Assembly (NCBI GenBank): GCA_038214535.1 | Contig: JBBQRS010000036.1 | Location: 1 to 40,846 of the forward strand | DNA length: 40,846 nt | Direction: 5' to 3' | Origin: JBBQRS01 sp038214535 | Lineage (GTDB): Bacteria; Chloroflexota; Anaerolineae; CG2-30-64-16 | Part shown: in pieces, positions 34,748 to 40,846 of the stretch | Position numbering within the stretch: the stretch's first letter is position 1 | Layout: each line of letters begins with the position of its first letter | Made by a program: the position numbers and the translations under genes | Notes under the pieces: generated by a model | Told to the model about the DNA's origin: nothing | The model's input: only the letters and a program-made list of their open reading frames with translations | The model's database searches: none

Positions 34748-34816
34748 GCCAACACGGATTGGGCTTACACGGATGCACGGATGGCCGCGTACTGGCTCCT
34801 CTCCCTTTGGGAGAGG
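34748..34816. repeat. ACACGGAT repeats and a small hairpin
   Basis: 34748-34784 holds three degenerate ACACGGAT/GCACGGAT units. CCTCTCCC-TTT-GGGAGAGG (34798-34816) is a perfect 8-bp stem related to the hairpin at 20754. The gap lies between convergent genes, so the hairpin may terminate both. Confidence 0.6.
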
Positions 34817-34835
34817 CAGGGTGAGGGAATACGAT

Positions 34836-34899
34836 CATCCGTGAATCCATGTCTTTTTATTCCGTGTTAGCCGATCCGTGTTGGCATATCCGTGTTGGC
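34836..34899 (-). repeat. Tandem GCCAACACGGAT-type repeat, entering the 3' end of the lysA-dapF fusion
   Basis: On the minus strand, GCCAACACGGATAT, GCCAACACGGATCG and GCTAACACGGAATA follow one another with a 14-base period (34899 down to about 34858), then ACATGGATTCACGGATG. The last coding residues of the fusion (NTDMPTRIG) and its stop lie inside the array. Confidence 0.7.
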
Positions 34900-37029
34900 A
34901 ACCACCTCTCCCCGGCACACGAACGCCACGGGACCTGTCAAGCGCGCCGACCATGCGTTGTTCACCTCGACTAACAGCTCCCCACCGGGCATTTGCACCG
35001 TCACCGGGCTGGCGCAATACCCCTGCCGGATCGCCGCGCCGGCGGCAGCGCAACTCGACGTGCCCGACGCCAGCGTGTAGCCCGCACCGCGCTCCCAGAT
35101 CTCGATGCGCAGCGTGTGGCGATCCACCACCTGCGCGAACTGGATGTTGGTGCGGTTGGGGAAATGTGGGTGCGTCTCGACCCGCGGACCAAGCCGCCGC
35201 GCCAGCTCCTCGGTCGGCGCGGCGGCCCACGCGCCCGCCTGCTCGTTCAGGAAGACCACGCAGTGCGGGTTGCCGATGCTCACGCCGACCGCGTTGAGCG
35301 TCTCCTCCGCTAACTCCAACGCGATGTTCCCCTCCGCAAACGTCAGTTGCCCCATCTCCAGCGCGATCCGCGCACCCTGTGGATCGAGCACGTGCGCGCC
35401 GATGAGGCCCGCATGGGTGTGGATAGCGAAGTCCGGCCTCGCGGGCAGCCGCCGATCCCACAGATAGCGGGCGAAGATGCGCACCCCGTTGCCGCTTACC
35501 TCGAACTCGCCGCCGTCGGGGTTGAACAGCCGCAACCCAAATGCGTGATCCGGCGAACCCAGCGGGCCATATAAAATGCCGTCGGCCCCGACGCCGAAAT
35601 GCCGGTCGCAGATGCGCCGGATGGCGTCGGGTGAGGGCAGGGTGGGCTGCTCCGCCGGATCCAGCACGATGTAGTCGTTGCCCAGCGCCTGATACTTGTG
35701 GAAGAGGAACGTTCCAGTGTCCACTCGTACGTCGCGCGCCACGAGATCGGCCCCGGTCTCGCGCCGTTGGATGAGGCGCGCCACGCCCTCACGCACCATC
35801 ACCACTGCGGGGCGCAGCGCCAGGTTATAGTTGCTCGCCATCGCCAGGGTATACGCGCCTGCCATCGGGATCGTCAACAGGTCGCCCGCCTGGGGTTGCG
35901 GCAGGGCAATGTCGCGGATCAGGATGTCGCCCGATTCGCAATAGCGACCCGCAATCGTGACCACTTGCGCGGGGCGGTCGCCGGGCGCGAGGATCTGTGC
36001 GGTGTAACACGCCCCGTAAAGCGCCGGGCGGATGTTATCGGCCATGCCGCCGTCCACCGAGACGTAGGTGCGCACGCCGGGAATTTCCTTGCGCGCGCCG
36101 ACCGTGTAGACCGCCACCCCCGCGCGTGCGACGAGTGAGCGGCCAGGTTCCAGCACCAGATGCGGCAGGGCGAGGCCGGCGGCCCGGCATGAGGTCGTCA
36201 CAGCCCCCGCGATATGCACCACGTACTGCGCGATGGGCGCATCGGGGTCGCCCTCCACCATCGGCACGCCCCACCCGCCGCCGGGGCTGAGCTCGCGCAG
36301 GTCGAACCCGTAGCGGTCGCGCATCGCAGCGGCAAAGGCGATCAGCCGCCCGGCAGCCTCGGCCAGCGATTCCGGTTCATAGATCTGTGAGCCGATGTGG
36401 GCGTGCAGCCCCACCAGATCGAGTTGCGGCGCAGCCATCGCTGCGGCTACGGCGCGTTCGGCGTCGCCCCTCGCGAGTGAGAATCCGAATTTGGTGTCCT
36501 CTTGCCCGGTCTGGATGTGGGCGTGGGTGTGGGCCTGGACGCCCGGCGCGACGCGCAGCCAGATCGCGACCGGTGCGCCGTCGCGTTCGGCGGCGATTCG
36601 TGATAGCATTTCAAGCTCGTGGAAGTTGTCCACCACGATTCGGCCTACCCCCGCGGCCAGTGCCTCGGTCAGCTCGCGCGCCGATTTGTTGTTGCCGTGA
36701 AAGTGGATGCGCGCGGCGGGGAAACCGGCGTGTAGCGCGACCGACAACTCGCCGCCGGAGACTACATCCAGGTCGAGCCCTTCCTCGGCGAACAGGGCGG
36801 CAATGGCCGTGCAGAGATAGGCCTTGGACGCGTACGCGGCCTGCGCCGTCCCCGGATAGTATTCAGCCAGTGCGCGCCGGTAAGCCTGCGCGCCGGCGCG
36901 CAGCGTCATTTCGTCATAGACATAGAGCGGCGTTTCATAGGTGCGCGCCAGCTTCGTAACGGCGCAGTCACCCAGCCACAACTCACCACGTTCATTCGTC
37001 CGCGCGCCATCCGGCCAAAGTTGATCCAC
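34867..37029 (-). CDS. Fused diaminopimelate decarboxylase (LysA) and DapF-like epimerase
   Basis: From GTG 37029 (GGAGG six bases upstream) this is 720 residues. Residues about 20-425 are a fold-type III PLP decarboxylase: PLP lysine in YASKAYLC (Lys69), GLHAHIGSQ (207-215), LSPGGGWGV (248-256), EPGR (294-297), and RYCESGD (Cys364) from the neighbouring subunit's site. This is LysA, which makes lysine from meso-DAP. Residues about 441-710 are DapF-like: KYQALGNDYIVLDP, DRHFGVGADG, EVSGNGVRIFARYL and ERGAGYTLASGTSSCAAA. In E. coli DapF the catalytic pair is Cys73 and Cys217; the equivalent positions here are Ser512 and Ser655. The C-terminus reads into a tandem DNA repeat. Fusion is genuine in this sequence: one frame, no stop. 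Confidence 0.92.
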   Translation of the reverse strand: MDQLWPDGARTNERGELWLGDCAVTKLARTYETPLYVYDEMTLRAGAQAYRRALAEYYPGTAQAAYASKAYLCTAIAALFAEEGLDLDVVSGGELSVALHAGFPAARIHFHGNNKSARELTEALAAGVGRIVVDNFHELEMLSRIAAERDGAPVAIWLRVAPGVQAHTHAHIQTGQEDTKFGFSLARGDAERAVAAAMAAPQLDLVGLHAHIGSQIYEPESLAEAAGRLIAFAAAMRDRYGFDLRELSPGGGWGVPMVEGDPDAPIAQYVVHIAGAVTTSCRAAGLALPHLVLEPGRSLVARAGVAVYTVGARKEIPGVRTYVSVDGGMADNIRPALYGACYTAQILAPGDRPAQVVTIAGRYCESGDILIRDIALPQPQAGDLLTIPMAGAYTLAMASNYNLALRPAVVMVREGVARLIQRRETGADLVARDVRVDTGTFLFHKYQALGNDYIVLDPAEQPTLPSPDAIRRICDRHFGVGADGILYGPLGSPDHAFGLRLFNPDGGEFEVSGNGVRIFARYLWDRRLPARPDFAIHTHAGLIGAHVLDPQGARIALEMGQLTFAEGNIALELAEETLNAVGVSIGNPHCVVFLNEQAGAWAAAPTEELARRLGPRVETHPHFPNRTNIQFAQVVDRHTLRIEIWERGAGYTLASGTSSCAAAGAAIRQGYCASPVTVQMPGGELLVEVNNAWSARLTGPVAFVCRGEVVANTDMPTRIG

Positions 37030-37074
37030 TCTTCGCCTCCGTTTAGAAATCAGTAGCTCCAATTATAGCGCAAT

Positions 37075-37112
37075 CCAGACCTGACAGGTTTTCGGAAACC
37101 TGTCAGGTCTGG
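37075..37112. repeat. Perfect 17-bp inverted repeat
   Basis: CCAGACCTGACAGGTTT (37075-37091) and its exact complement (37096-37112) surround TCGG. It lies in the divergent gap between the lysA-dapF fusion and the HugZ-like gene. Confidence 0.8.
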
Positions 37113-37129
37113 CGCGCGGCGATTGCCGG

Positions 37130-37138
37130 TGATATGAT
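37130..37138 (+). promoter_or_regulatory. Extended -10 promoter of the HugZ-like gene
   Basis: TGATATGAT (TGn-TATGAT) matches an extended -10 element. No good -35 hexamer lies 17-18 bases upstream, where the hairpin repeat ends. The leader would be about 37 bases. Confidence 0.45.
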
Positions 37139-37181
37139 GTCCGCATCCGGCCGCCGCTGAAAGGCTCAACTGGAGGTACTG

Positions 37182-37658
37182 ATGGATGACGCACCCCTGC
37201 AACTGCTGGCGCAACTGATTCGCACGCAGCGCAGCGCTTCGTTGGGTACGCTGCGCGACGAAGCGCCGTTCGTGTCCATGGTGCTCTACGCGTTCGCGCC
37301 CGATTTCCGCGCCTATTATATCCACACCAGCCGGCTGGCGTATCACACGCAAGATATTATCCGCGACCCCCGTGTCAGCCTGATGATCGCCGAGACCGAT
37401 GACGGGATGTGCGACCCGCAGACGTTGGCGCGCGTTTCGATTCTGGGGACGGCGAACGTTCTCCCCGCTGCTGATGCAACGTATGCGACGGCCCGCCGCG
37501 CGTATTTGGCCCGGTTCCCGCAGTCGGAGATGACTTTCGGCTTCGGTGATTTTGCCATGTATCGCATCGAGGTGGAAAGCGCGCGCTACGTGGCCGGCTT
37601 TGCGCAGGCATACAACCTCAAGCCCGCGCACTTCGAACAGGCGTCGCGGTTCGCGTGA
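37182..37658 (+). CDS. HugZ/PNPOx-like split-barrel protein
   Basis: This 158-residue protein has the split-barrel pattern SASLGTLRDEAPFVSMVLYAF (about 18-38), YIHTSRLAYHTQDIIRDPRVSLMI (about 45-68) and SILGTANVLP, as in HugZ-type heme oxygenases and PNPOx-like flavoproteins. It lacks the C-terminal extension that binds heme in HugZ, so a flavin role is equally possible. GGAGG lies five bases before ATG 37182. It stands alone, divergent from the lysA-dapF fusion. Confidence 0.82.
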   Translation: MDDAPLQLLAQLIRTQRSASLGTLRDEAPFVSMVLYAFAPDFRAYYIHTSRLAYHTQDIIRDPRVSLMIAETDDGMCDPQTLARVSILGTANVLPAADATYATARRAYLARFPQSEMTFGFGDFAMYRIEVESARYVAGFAQAYNLKPAHFEQASRFA

Positions 37659-37692
37659 GCAGGCAGTCACCACGAAGGAACGAAGACACGAA

Positions 37693-37787
37693 GCCAACAC
37701 GGATTTTGCCCGGATCAATCCGTGAAATCCGTGCAAAATCCGTGACTTCCGGCCCTCACCCCGACCCTCTCACGCCGGGCGAGGGAG
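37693..37787. repeat. Repeat debris between genes (ACACGGAT and CCCTCACCCCGACCC text)
   Basis: CCAACACGGATTTT and three ATCCGTG/AATCCGTG units (37693-37746) repeat the motif seen near 34.8 kb. CCCTCACCCCGACCCTCTC (from 37752) repeats the arm of the hairpin at 20754. No gene is visible in the 196-base gap. Confidence 0.6.
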
Positions 37788-37819
37788 CCGCGCGGCGCCA
37801 ATCCGTGACTGCCCCAATT

Positions 37820-37848
37820 TTGACAACGCACCCACGCCCCGGTATACT
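37820..37848 (+). promoter_or_regulatory. Consensus promoter, likely leaderless
   Basis: A perfect TTGACA (37820-37825), exactly 17 bases and TATACT (37843-37848) precede the ATG at 37855 by only 6 bases, so the mRNA should begin at or next to the start codon. Confidence 0.75.
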
Positions 37849-37854
37849 GTGCGC

Positions 37855-38874
37855 ATGTACTTCACGCGCGCGCGGCCGATTGGGGCCGCGTTCTTGTTGC
37901 TGATCGCAATTTACAGCCTGACGCCCGCGGCCCCCGCTTACGCAGGCAAGGCCTCCGGCTGTGAGATCAACCAGTATATCCAGAACTGCGACTTCAACGC
38001 GTTCACCGGGTCGCCGCCGCGCCAGGTTCCCGAAGGCTGGGCGCCTTTCATCATTTCCGGCGAACCGAGCTTCCGCGCGGTGACCGGCGATGAGTCGCAT
38101 TCCGCGTTCGCGCCGTCCAGCCTGCACATGTCCTCATCCGGTCCCTACGTGGCGGGCATCTACCAGCAGGTATCCGGCTTGCAACCCGGCGTGGCCTACA
38201 AGGCCAGCATCGGCTGGGGCGCGCCCGGCCCGCCCACCGACACCTACGGGCGCCAGCTTGGGATTGACCCGACCGGCGGCACAGACCCCACGGCCCCCAC
38301 CGTGATCTGGGGCCATGAGCACTGGGGCGACGCGCGCGGGCTGAACTATCCGCCGCCCGACGTGAACGTTGATGTCAGCGCGACGGCGCAATCGCCGACG
38401 ATCACCGTCTTTGTGAAGGTGAATCACAACGCGGCCACCGCGAACGCGATGATCTTCCTGGACGCGGTCAGCCTCTTCATGGACCCGGTGCAGCCGACCC
38501 CCGCGCCGCCGACGCCGGTTCCGCCGCCGACCTCGACGCCGCGGCCGCGGCCCACCGCGACGACGGCGTTTACGGCCACGCCCAGCCCTACGCCCACGGC
38601 GACCGCCACCGCGACCGCAACATTGACCCCGACACCCAGCGCGACGCCGACTCGGACTGCGACGCCGACGCAAACCCTGACGCCCACGGCGACCCCCACC
38701 TCGACGCTGCCGCCGCGCCCCAGCGCGACGCCCGGAGCTGAGGCGATGGTGCGCGCTGGGGCCGTTCCCGTGGCGAACTCTGTGCCTGCCGACCCGCGAC
38801 TGATGGCCGGGCTGGGCGCGCTGGGCGGCGCGGGCGTCCTCGGCCTGGCCCTGGTTTCTACCCGCAAGAGGTAA
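37855..38874 (+). CDS. Secreted, Thr/Pro-rich protein with C-terminal membrane anchor
   Basis: This 339-residue protein has a signal peptide (about 1-31, FTRARPIGAAFLLLIAIYSL, cleavage near AYAG). A roughly 185-residue beta-rich domain follows (CEINQYIQNCDFNAF, GIYQQVSGLQPGVAYKASIGWG, VNHNAATANAMIFLDAVSLF) and resembles a carbohydrate-binding or jelly-roll domain. A low-complexity TPTPTATA stalk (about 218-296) comes next, then a C-terminal hydrophobic helix ending RKR, a typical membrane stop. It is probably a cell-surface adhesin or sugar-binding protein. ATG 37855 fits the promoter; GTG at 37849 lies inside the predicted untranscribed region. Function unknown. Confidence 0.8.
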   Translation: MYFTRARPIGAAFLLLIAIYSLTPAAPAYAGKASGCEINQYIQNCDFNAFTGSPPRQVPEGWAPFIISGEPSFRAVTGDESHSAFAPSSLHMSSSGPYVAGIYQQVSGLQPGVAYKASIGWGAPGPPTDTYGRQLGIDPTGGTDPTAPTVIWGHEHWGDARGLNYPPPDVNVDVSATAQSPTITVFVKVNHNAATANAMIFLDAVSLFMDPVQPTPAPPTPVPPPTSTPRPRPTATTAFTATPSPTPTATATATATLTPTPSATPTRTATPTQTLTPTATPTSTLPPRPSATPGAEAMVRAGAVPVANSVPADPRLMAGLGALGGAGVLGLALVSTRKR

Positions 38875-38914
38875 TCCTGTTCGTAGCGCGCTCGTGAGAG
38901 CGCCGGCCGCGCCG

Positions 38915-39847
38915 TCAGTCGTCTTCCTCCTGGCCCCCGTTCTTCTCTGCTCCTCCGCCCCTCTGCTCCCACTCTTCTCTGCTCCGTCGCTCTTCCTCCG
39001 CCTCTCGCGCCGCCATCGCCAGCTTACCCAGATAGGCGCGGCGTTTCTTCTCCACAATCCAGCGCAGCGACTCGTCGTCGCGCGCGATCTTGCGGGCGAA
39101 GATGAGGAACGCGCTGTGGGCGATCATGCGATCTTCGGGGCGCAGCCGCGTGGGAACCGGCTTGTAGGGGCGCACTAGCAACTCCTCGACGGATACATCG
39201 CCGAAGGGCCGCTCCTGCAAACCCGTCAGCAACTCCGAGACCTGGTTCGTGGTGGGCACCAGCGCGCCGAAAAACCCGCTGCCCTTCAGCACGTTCCACG
39301 CATGATCGAGGAAGAGCCACGGCTCGCGGAGATCGAGGAAACACGCGTCCACCGCCGCCTCGTGGAAGCCGCCGCTGATGTCCTCGTTGTAGAGCGTGAC
39401 GTAGGGCAGCAGCCCGGCATCTCTCATATTATCCTGCGCGACCGTGAACGCTTCGGGGCGCGTCTCATAGCTGTAGACGTGGCCCGCGGTCATCACCGCG
39501 CGGCCCAGCGCCAGGGTCAGCGCGCCGCTGCCGGTACCGCATTCTACCACCGTGCGCCCCGGATAGAGGTTTAGCCGGAAGACGATCTGCGCGGCGTCCT
39601 TGCCATAGATGATCTGCGAACTGCGCGGCATGTCCTGCATCAGATCGCCGGTCGAAGGCTCCAGCGCGAGGTAGGGGTGGCCGCTGGGGGTGTAGACGGT
39701 GCGGCCCAGCGGTTGGCCGATCAGGTCGCTGTGCGGGATGCCGCCGCGGTGGGAATACCAGCTTTCACCGGCCTTCAGGCGGATCAGATAGCGTTTGCGT
39801 TCCTGGCTGATCAGCAACACCAGGTCTCCTTCACGGGCGACGCACAT
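38915..39847 (-). CDS. trmI: TrmI-like tRNA (adenine-58-N1)-methyltransferase
   Basis: From ATG 39847 this 310-residue protein has the TrmI N-terminal beta domain (VAREGDLVLLIS to MPRSSQIIYGKDAAQIV) and a SAM-binding Rossmann domain with VVECGTGSGALTLALGRAV, MTAGHVYSYETRPEAFTVAQ and FLDLREPW, where the aspartate and LREPW match the m1A58 enzyme's active site. It methylates A58 in the T-loop of tRNA. The final 25 residues are Glu/Arg/Gly-rich and look like translated low-complexity DNA. AGAGG lies about ten bases upstream. A second in-frame ATG at 39883 lies inside the -10 region, so it is less likely. Confidence 0.92.
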   Translation of the reverse strand: MCVAREGDLVLLISQERKRYLIRLKAGESWYSHRGGIPHSDLIGQPLGRTVYTPSGHPYLALEPSTGDLMQDMPRSSQIIYGKDAAQIVFRLNLYPGRTVVECGTGSGALTLALGRAVMTAGHVYSYETRPEAFTVAQDNMRDAGLLPYVTLYNEDISGGFHEAAVDACFLDLREPWLFLDHAWNVLKGSGFFGALVPTTNQVSELLTGLQERPFGDVSVEELLVRPYKPVPTRLRPEDRMIAHSAFLIFARKIARDDESLRWIVEKKRRAYLGKLAMAAREAEEERRSREEWEQRGGGAEKNGGQEEDD

Positions 39848-39881
39848 GGGCTTTGCACCTCTGGGTGAGTAGTAACGACCC

Positions 39882-39887
39882 ATTATA
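39882..39887 (-). promoter_or_regulatory. -10 box of the trmI-like gene
   Basis: A perfect TATAAT on the minus strand (39887-39882) lies about 35 bases before ATG 39847. The -35 position is weak (TTCGGC-like). Confidence 0.5.
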
Positions 39888-39927
39888 CCCGGCGTCGCCC
39901 GCAGCGCCGAACGGCGGTAACTGCGAT

Positions 39928-39957
39928 TTGACACGAACATATGTTCTATGGTATAAT
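39928..39957 (+). promoter_or_regulatory. Consensus promoter with a LexA/SOS-type operator in the spacer
   Basis: TTGACA (39928-39933) and TATAAT (39952-39957) are 18 bases apart. Between them CGAACATATGTTCT (39934-39947) contains GAAC-N4-GTTC (39935-39946), a perfect match to the Gram-positive LexA (DinR) box core. LexA bound there would block RNA polymerase directly. The leader to ATG 40013 is about 50 bases and ends in AAAGGAG. Confidence 0.78.
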
Positions 39958-40012
39958 AGCATCATCCTCAATAACCACCTGGGGAGATCATTATATCCAA
40001 AGGAGACCGGGA

Positions 40013-40702
40013 ATGAACCAAGTCAAGGTGATGCCTGCACTGAATACCATCATACGAACGACCGAGCGCGGCAACTGGTCTTGGATGCCGAACGCGGTCC
40101 TGGATTACGCCGAACGCGGGATCATTGATGCGCTGGCAGTCTCCGTGTATATGGGGCTGGCCCGGCACGCCGATGCGAGTTCGGGGTGTCACCCCTCCGT
40201 CGGACTGTTGGCGCGCGTGTTGGGCCTGTCGCGTGACACGGTGCGTGATCGGTTGCGCCAGTTGCAGGATGCCCAACTCATCATCATTCGCCGGCGCTGG
40301 CTGAAGAATGGCAAGCCGACGTCGCATTACTACATGCTGCTGGAGCCGCCCGCGTTGCCTCCTCTCTCCGACGCCGGAGAAGACGGCACGATCTACCTGG
40401 TGGAAGGCATTGACGTCAATAGCGACGGCGTCGCTTACGGCGATGCCATCGCCCTTCCCTCTGGCGATCCTGTCGCCGGTCCGAAGCCGACGGGCGACGT
40501 GGCCGGTAATGGCGACGCCATCGCCGACCCCTCTGACGATCCGGTCGCCGGGGAGGCTTCAGAGGTGCAAATTGCCAGTATCAAGGAGGCTTATGCGGAG
40601 GCCATTCGCCGGCGGCGCGCCGGGAATGGGCGACCTGGTCACCTGCCACCGGCGACGAAACCGTCTATCCCCGACGACGACATCGCCAAGAACAAGACTT
40701 AA
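40013..40702 (+). CDS. Winged-helix/HTH protein (replication-initiator-like N-terminus)
   Basis: This 229-residue protein has an N-terminal segment WSWMPNAVLDYAERGIIDALAVSVYMGLARHAD (about 22-54, cited in pieces as WSWMPNAVLDY and LAVSVYMGLA) and an HTH at 58-86 (CHPSVGLLARVLGLSRDTVR), followed by a wing (IIIRRRWLKNGKPTSHYYML). This is the HTH_36-like layout common in phage and plasmid replication or regulatory proteins. A disordered acidic region with a duplicated unit (GDAIALPSGDPVAG at 143-156, GDAIADPSDDPVAG at 167-180) and a basic helix follow. AAAGGAG lies 8 bases before ATG 40013. The SOS-type promoter and adjacent IS suggest mobile-element origin. Confidence 0.82.
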   Translation: MNQVKVMPALNTIIRTTERGNWSWMPNAVLDYAERGIIDALAVSVYMGLARHADASSGCHPSVGLLARVLGLSRDTVRDRLRQLQDAQLIIIRRRWLKNGKPTSHYYMLLEPPALPPLSDAGEDGTIYLVEGIDVNSDGVAYGDAIALPSGDPVAGPKPTGDVAGNGDAIADPSDDPVAGEASEVQIASIKEAYAEAIRRRRAGNGRPGHLPPATKPSIPDDDIAKNKT

Positions 40703-40734
40703 TTAACTAGGACTTACGCAAAACCAGTAATTGG

Positions 40735-40763
40735 TTGACAGTACGAGCGTTGGCGGGTAAGGT
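40735..40763 (+). promoter_or_regulatory. Promoter of the transposase-like gene, likely leaderless
   Basis: TTGACA (40735-40740), 17 bases, TAAGGT (40758-40763); the ATG at 40771 is 7 bases further on. Confidence 0.55.
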
Positions 40764-40770
40764 AGGCCGC

Positions 40771-40846
40771 ATGAGACCGACAAGCCAACCCGTGACTCGT
40801 TTGGACTACTGCCAGTATTTGCTGGTCAGCCAAATCAACTACACGC
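40771..40846 (+). CDS. Transposase, N-terminal fragment (runs off window)
   Basis: Twenty-five codons from ATG 40771 (MRPTSQPVTRLDYCQYLLV...) stay open to the window end. The RLDYCQYLLVSQINYT text resembles the start of DDE transposases known from Chloroflexota genomes, and the position just inside a probable IS end agrees. Too short to classify further. Confidence 0.6.
   Translation, partial: MRPTSQPVTRLDYCQYLLVSQINYT

Larger units (their letters stand above)
40709..40846 (+). mobile_element. Left end of an insertion sequence (runs off window)
   Basis: AGGACTTACGCAAAACCAG (40709-40727) looks like an IS terminal inverted repeat: GGACTTACGCAA-type ends recur in several DDE-transposase IS families. 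A promoter and the first codons of a transposase-like ORF follow. The right end and the family cannot be determined. Confidence 0.6.

Overview
The window reads as chromosomal DNA of a high-GC bacterium, most likely a Chloroflexota member (Anaerolineae/Caldilineae-like). This is inferred from the Thr/Pro-rich 'TPTPT' tracts of its secreted proteins, a ligase fused to a glycosidase-like domain, an ANKH-like flippase, a class III PPK2 and many perfect intergenic hairpin repeats. No 16S rRNA is present, so the placement is tentative. Most of the window is core metabolism and cell-envelope biology. The right edge is accessory.

Layout. 1-9.1 kb, minus strand: the start of an MFS transporter, an operon (hypothetical, RDD membrane protein, AarF/ABC1 kinase), an AbgT-type transporter, leucyl aminopeptidase, and a broken drug-efflux MFS gene. 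A tRNA-Gln(CUG) lies at 9.1-9.2 kb. 9.5-17.8 kb, minus strand: gltX with a coupled FGE-like protein, then the rod-shape cluster mreB-mreC-mreD-mrdA(PBP2)-rodA. 18.1-23.9 kb, plus strand: tilS overlapping an rlmI-like methyltransferase, a secreted GH99-like protein, hpt, and a LysM/M23 peptidase. 24.1-25.4 kb, minus strand: ribosomal protein L25 (CTC type) and a small PNPOx-like protein. 25.7-31.1 kb, plus strand: a surface-glycan module (ligase with degenerate glycosidase domain, UDP-glucuronate decarboxylase-like SDR, ANKH-like exporter), followed by an amidase, ornithine carbamoyltransferase and PPK2. 34.9-37.0 kb, minus strand: a LysA-DapF fusion. 37.2-38.9 kb, plus strand: a HugZ/PNPOx-like protein and a secreted anchored protein. 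38.9-39.8 kb, minus strand: a TrmI-like tRNA methyltransferase. From 39.9 kb: an HTH gene behind a consensus promoter carrying a perfect LexA-type box, then the left end of an insertion sequence.

How the genes fit together. mreBCD, PBP2 and RodA form the elongasome. The DAP decarboxylase/epimerase fusion, the M23 peptidase and the glycan module also concern wall or surface material. Three minus-strand gene pairs overlap by ATGA (hypothetical/RDD, gltX/FGE-like, mrdA/rodA), which suggests translational coupling. Sigma-A-type promoters are easy to read here. Several place the start codon only 6-7 nt after the -10 box, which suggests leaderless mRNAs.

Most notable: (i) a LysA-DapF fusion whose epimerase half has serine at both catalytic-cysteine positions; (ii) a three-part O-antigen-ligase-like protein whose glycosidase domain has lost both catalytic glutamates; (iii) a GAAC-N4-GTTC operator inside a consensus promoter driving an HTH protein beside an IS; (iv) families of perfect hairpin repeats with compensatory changes between copies.
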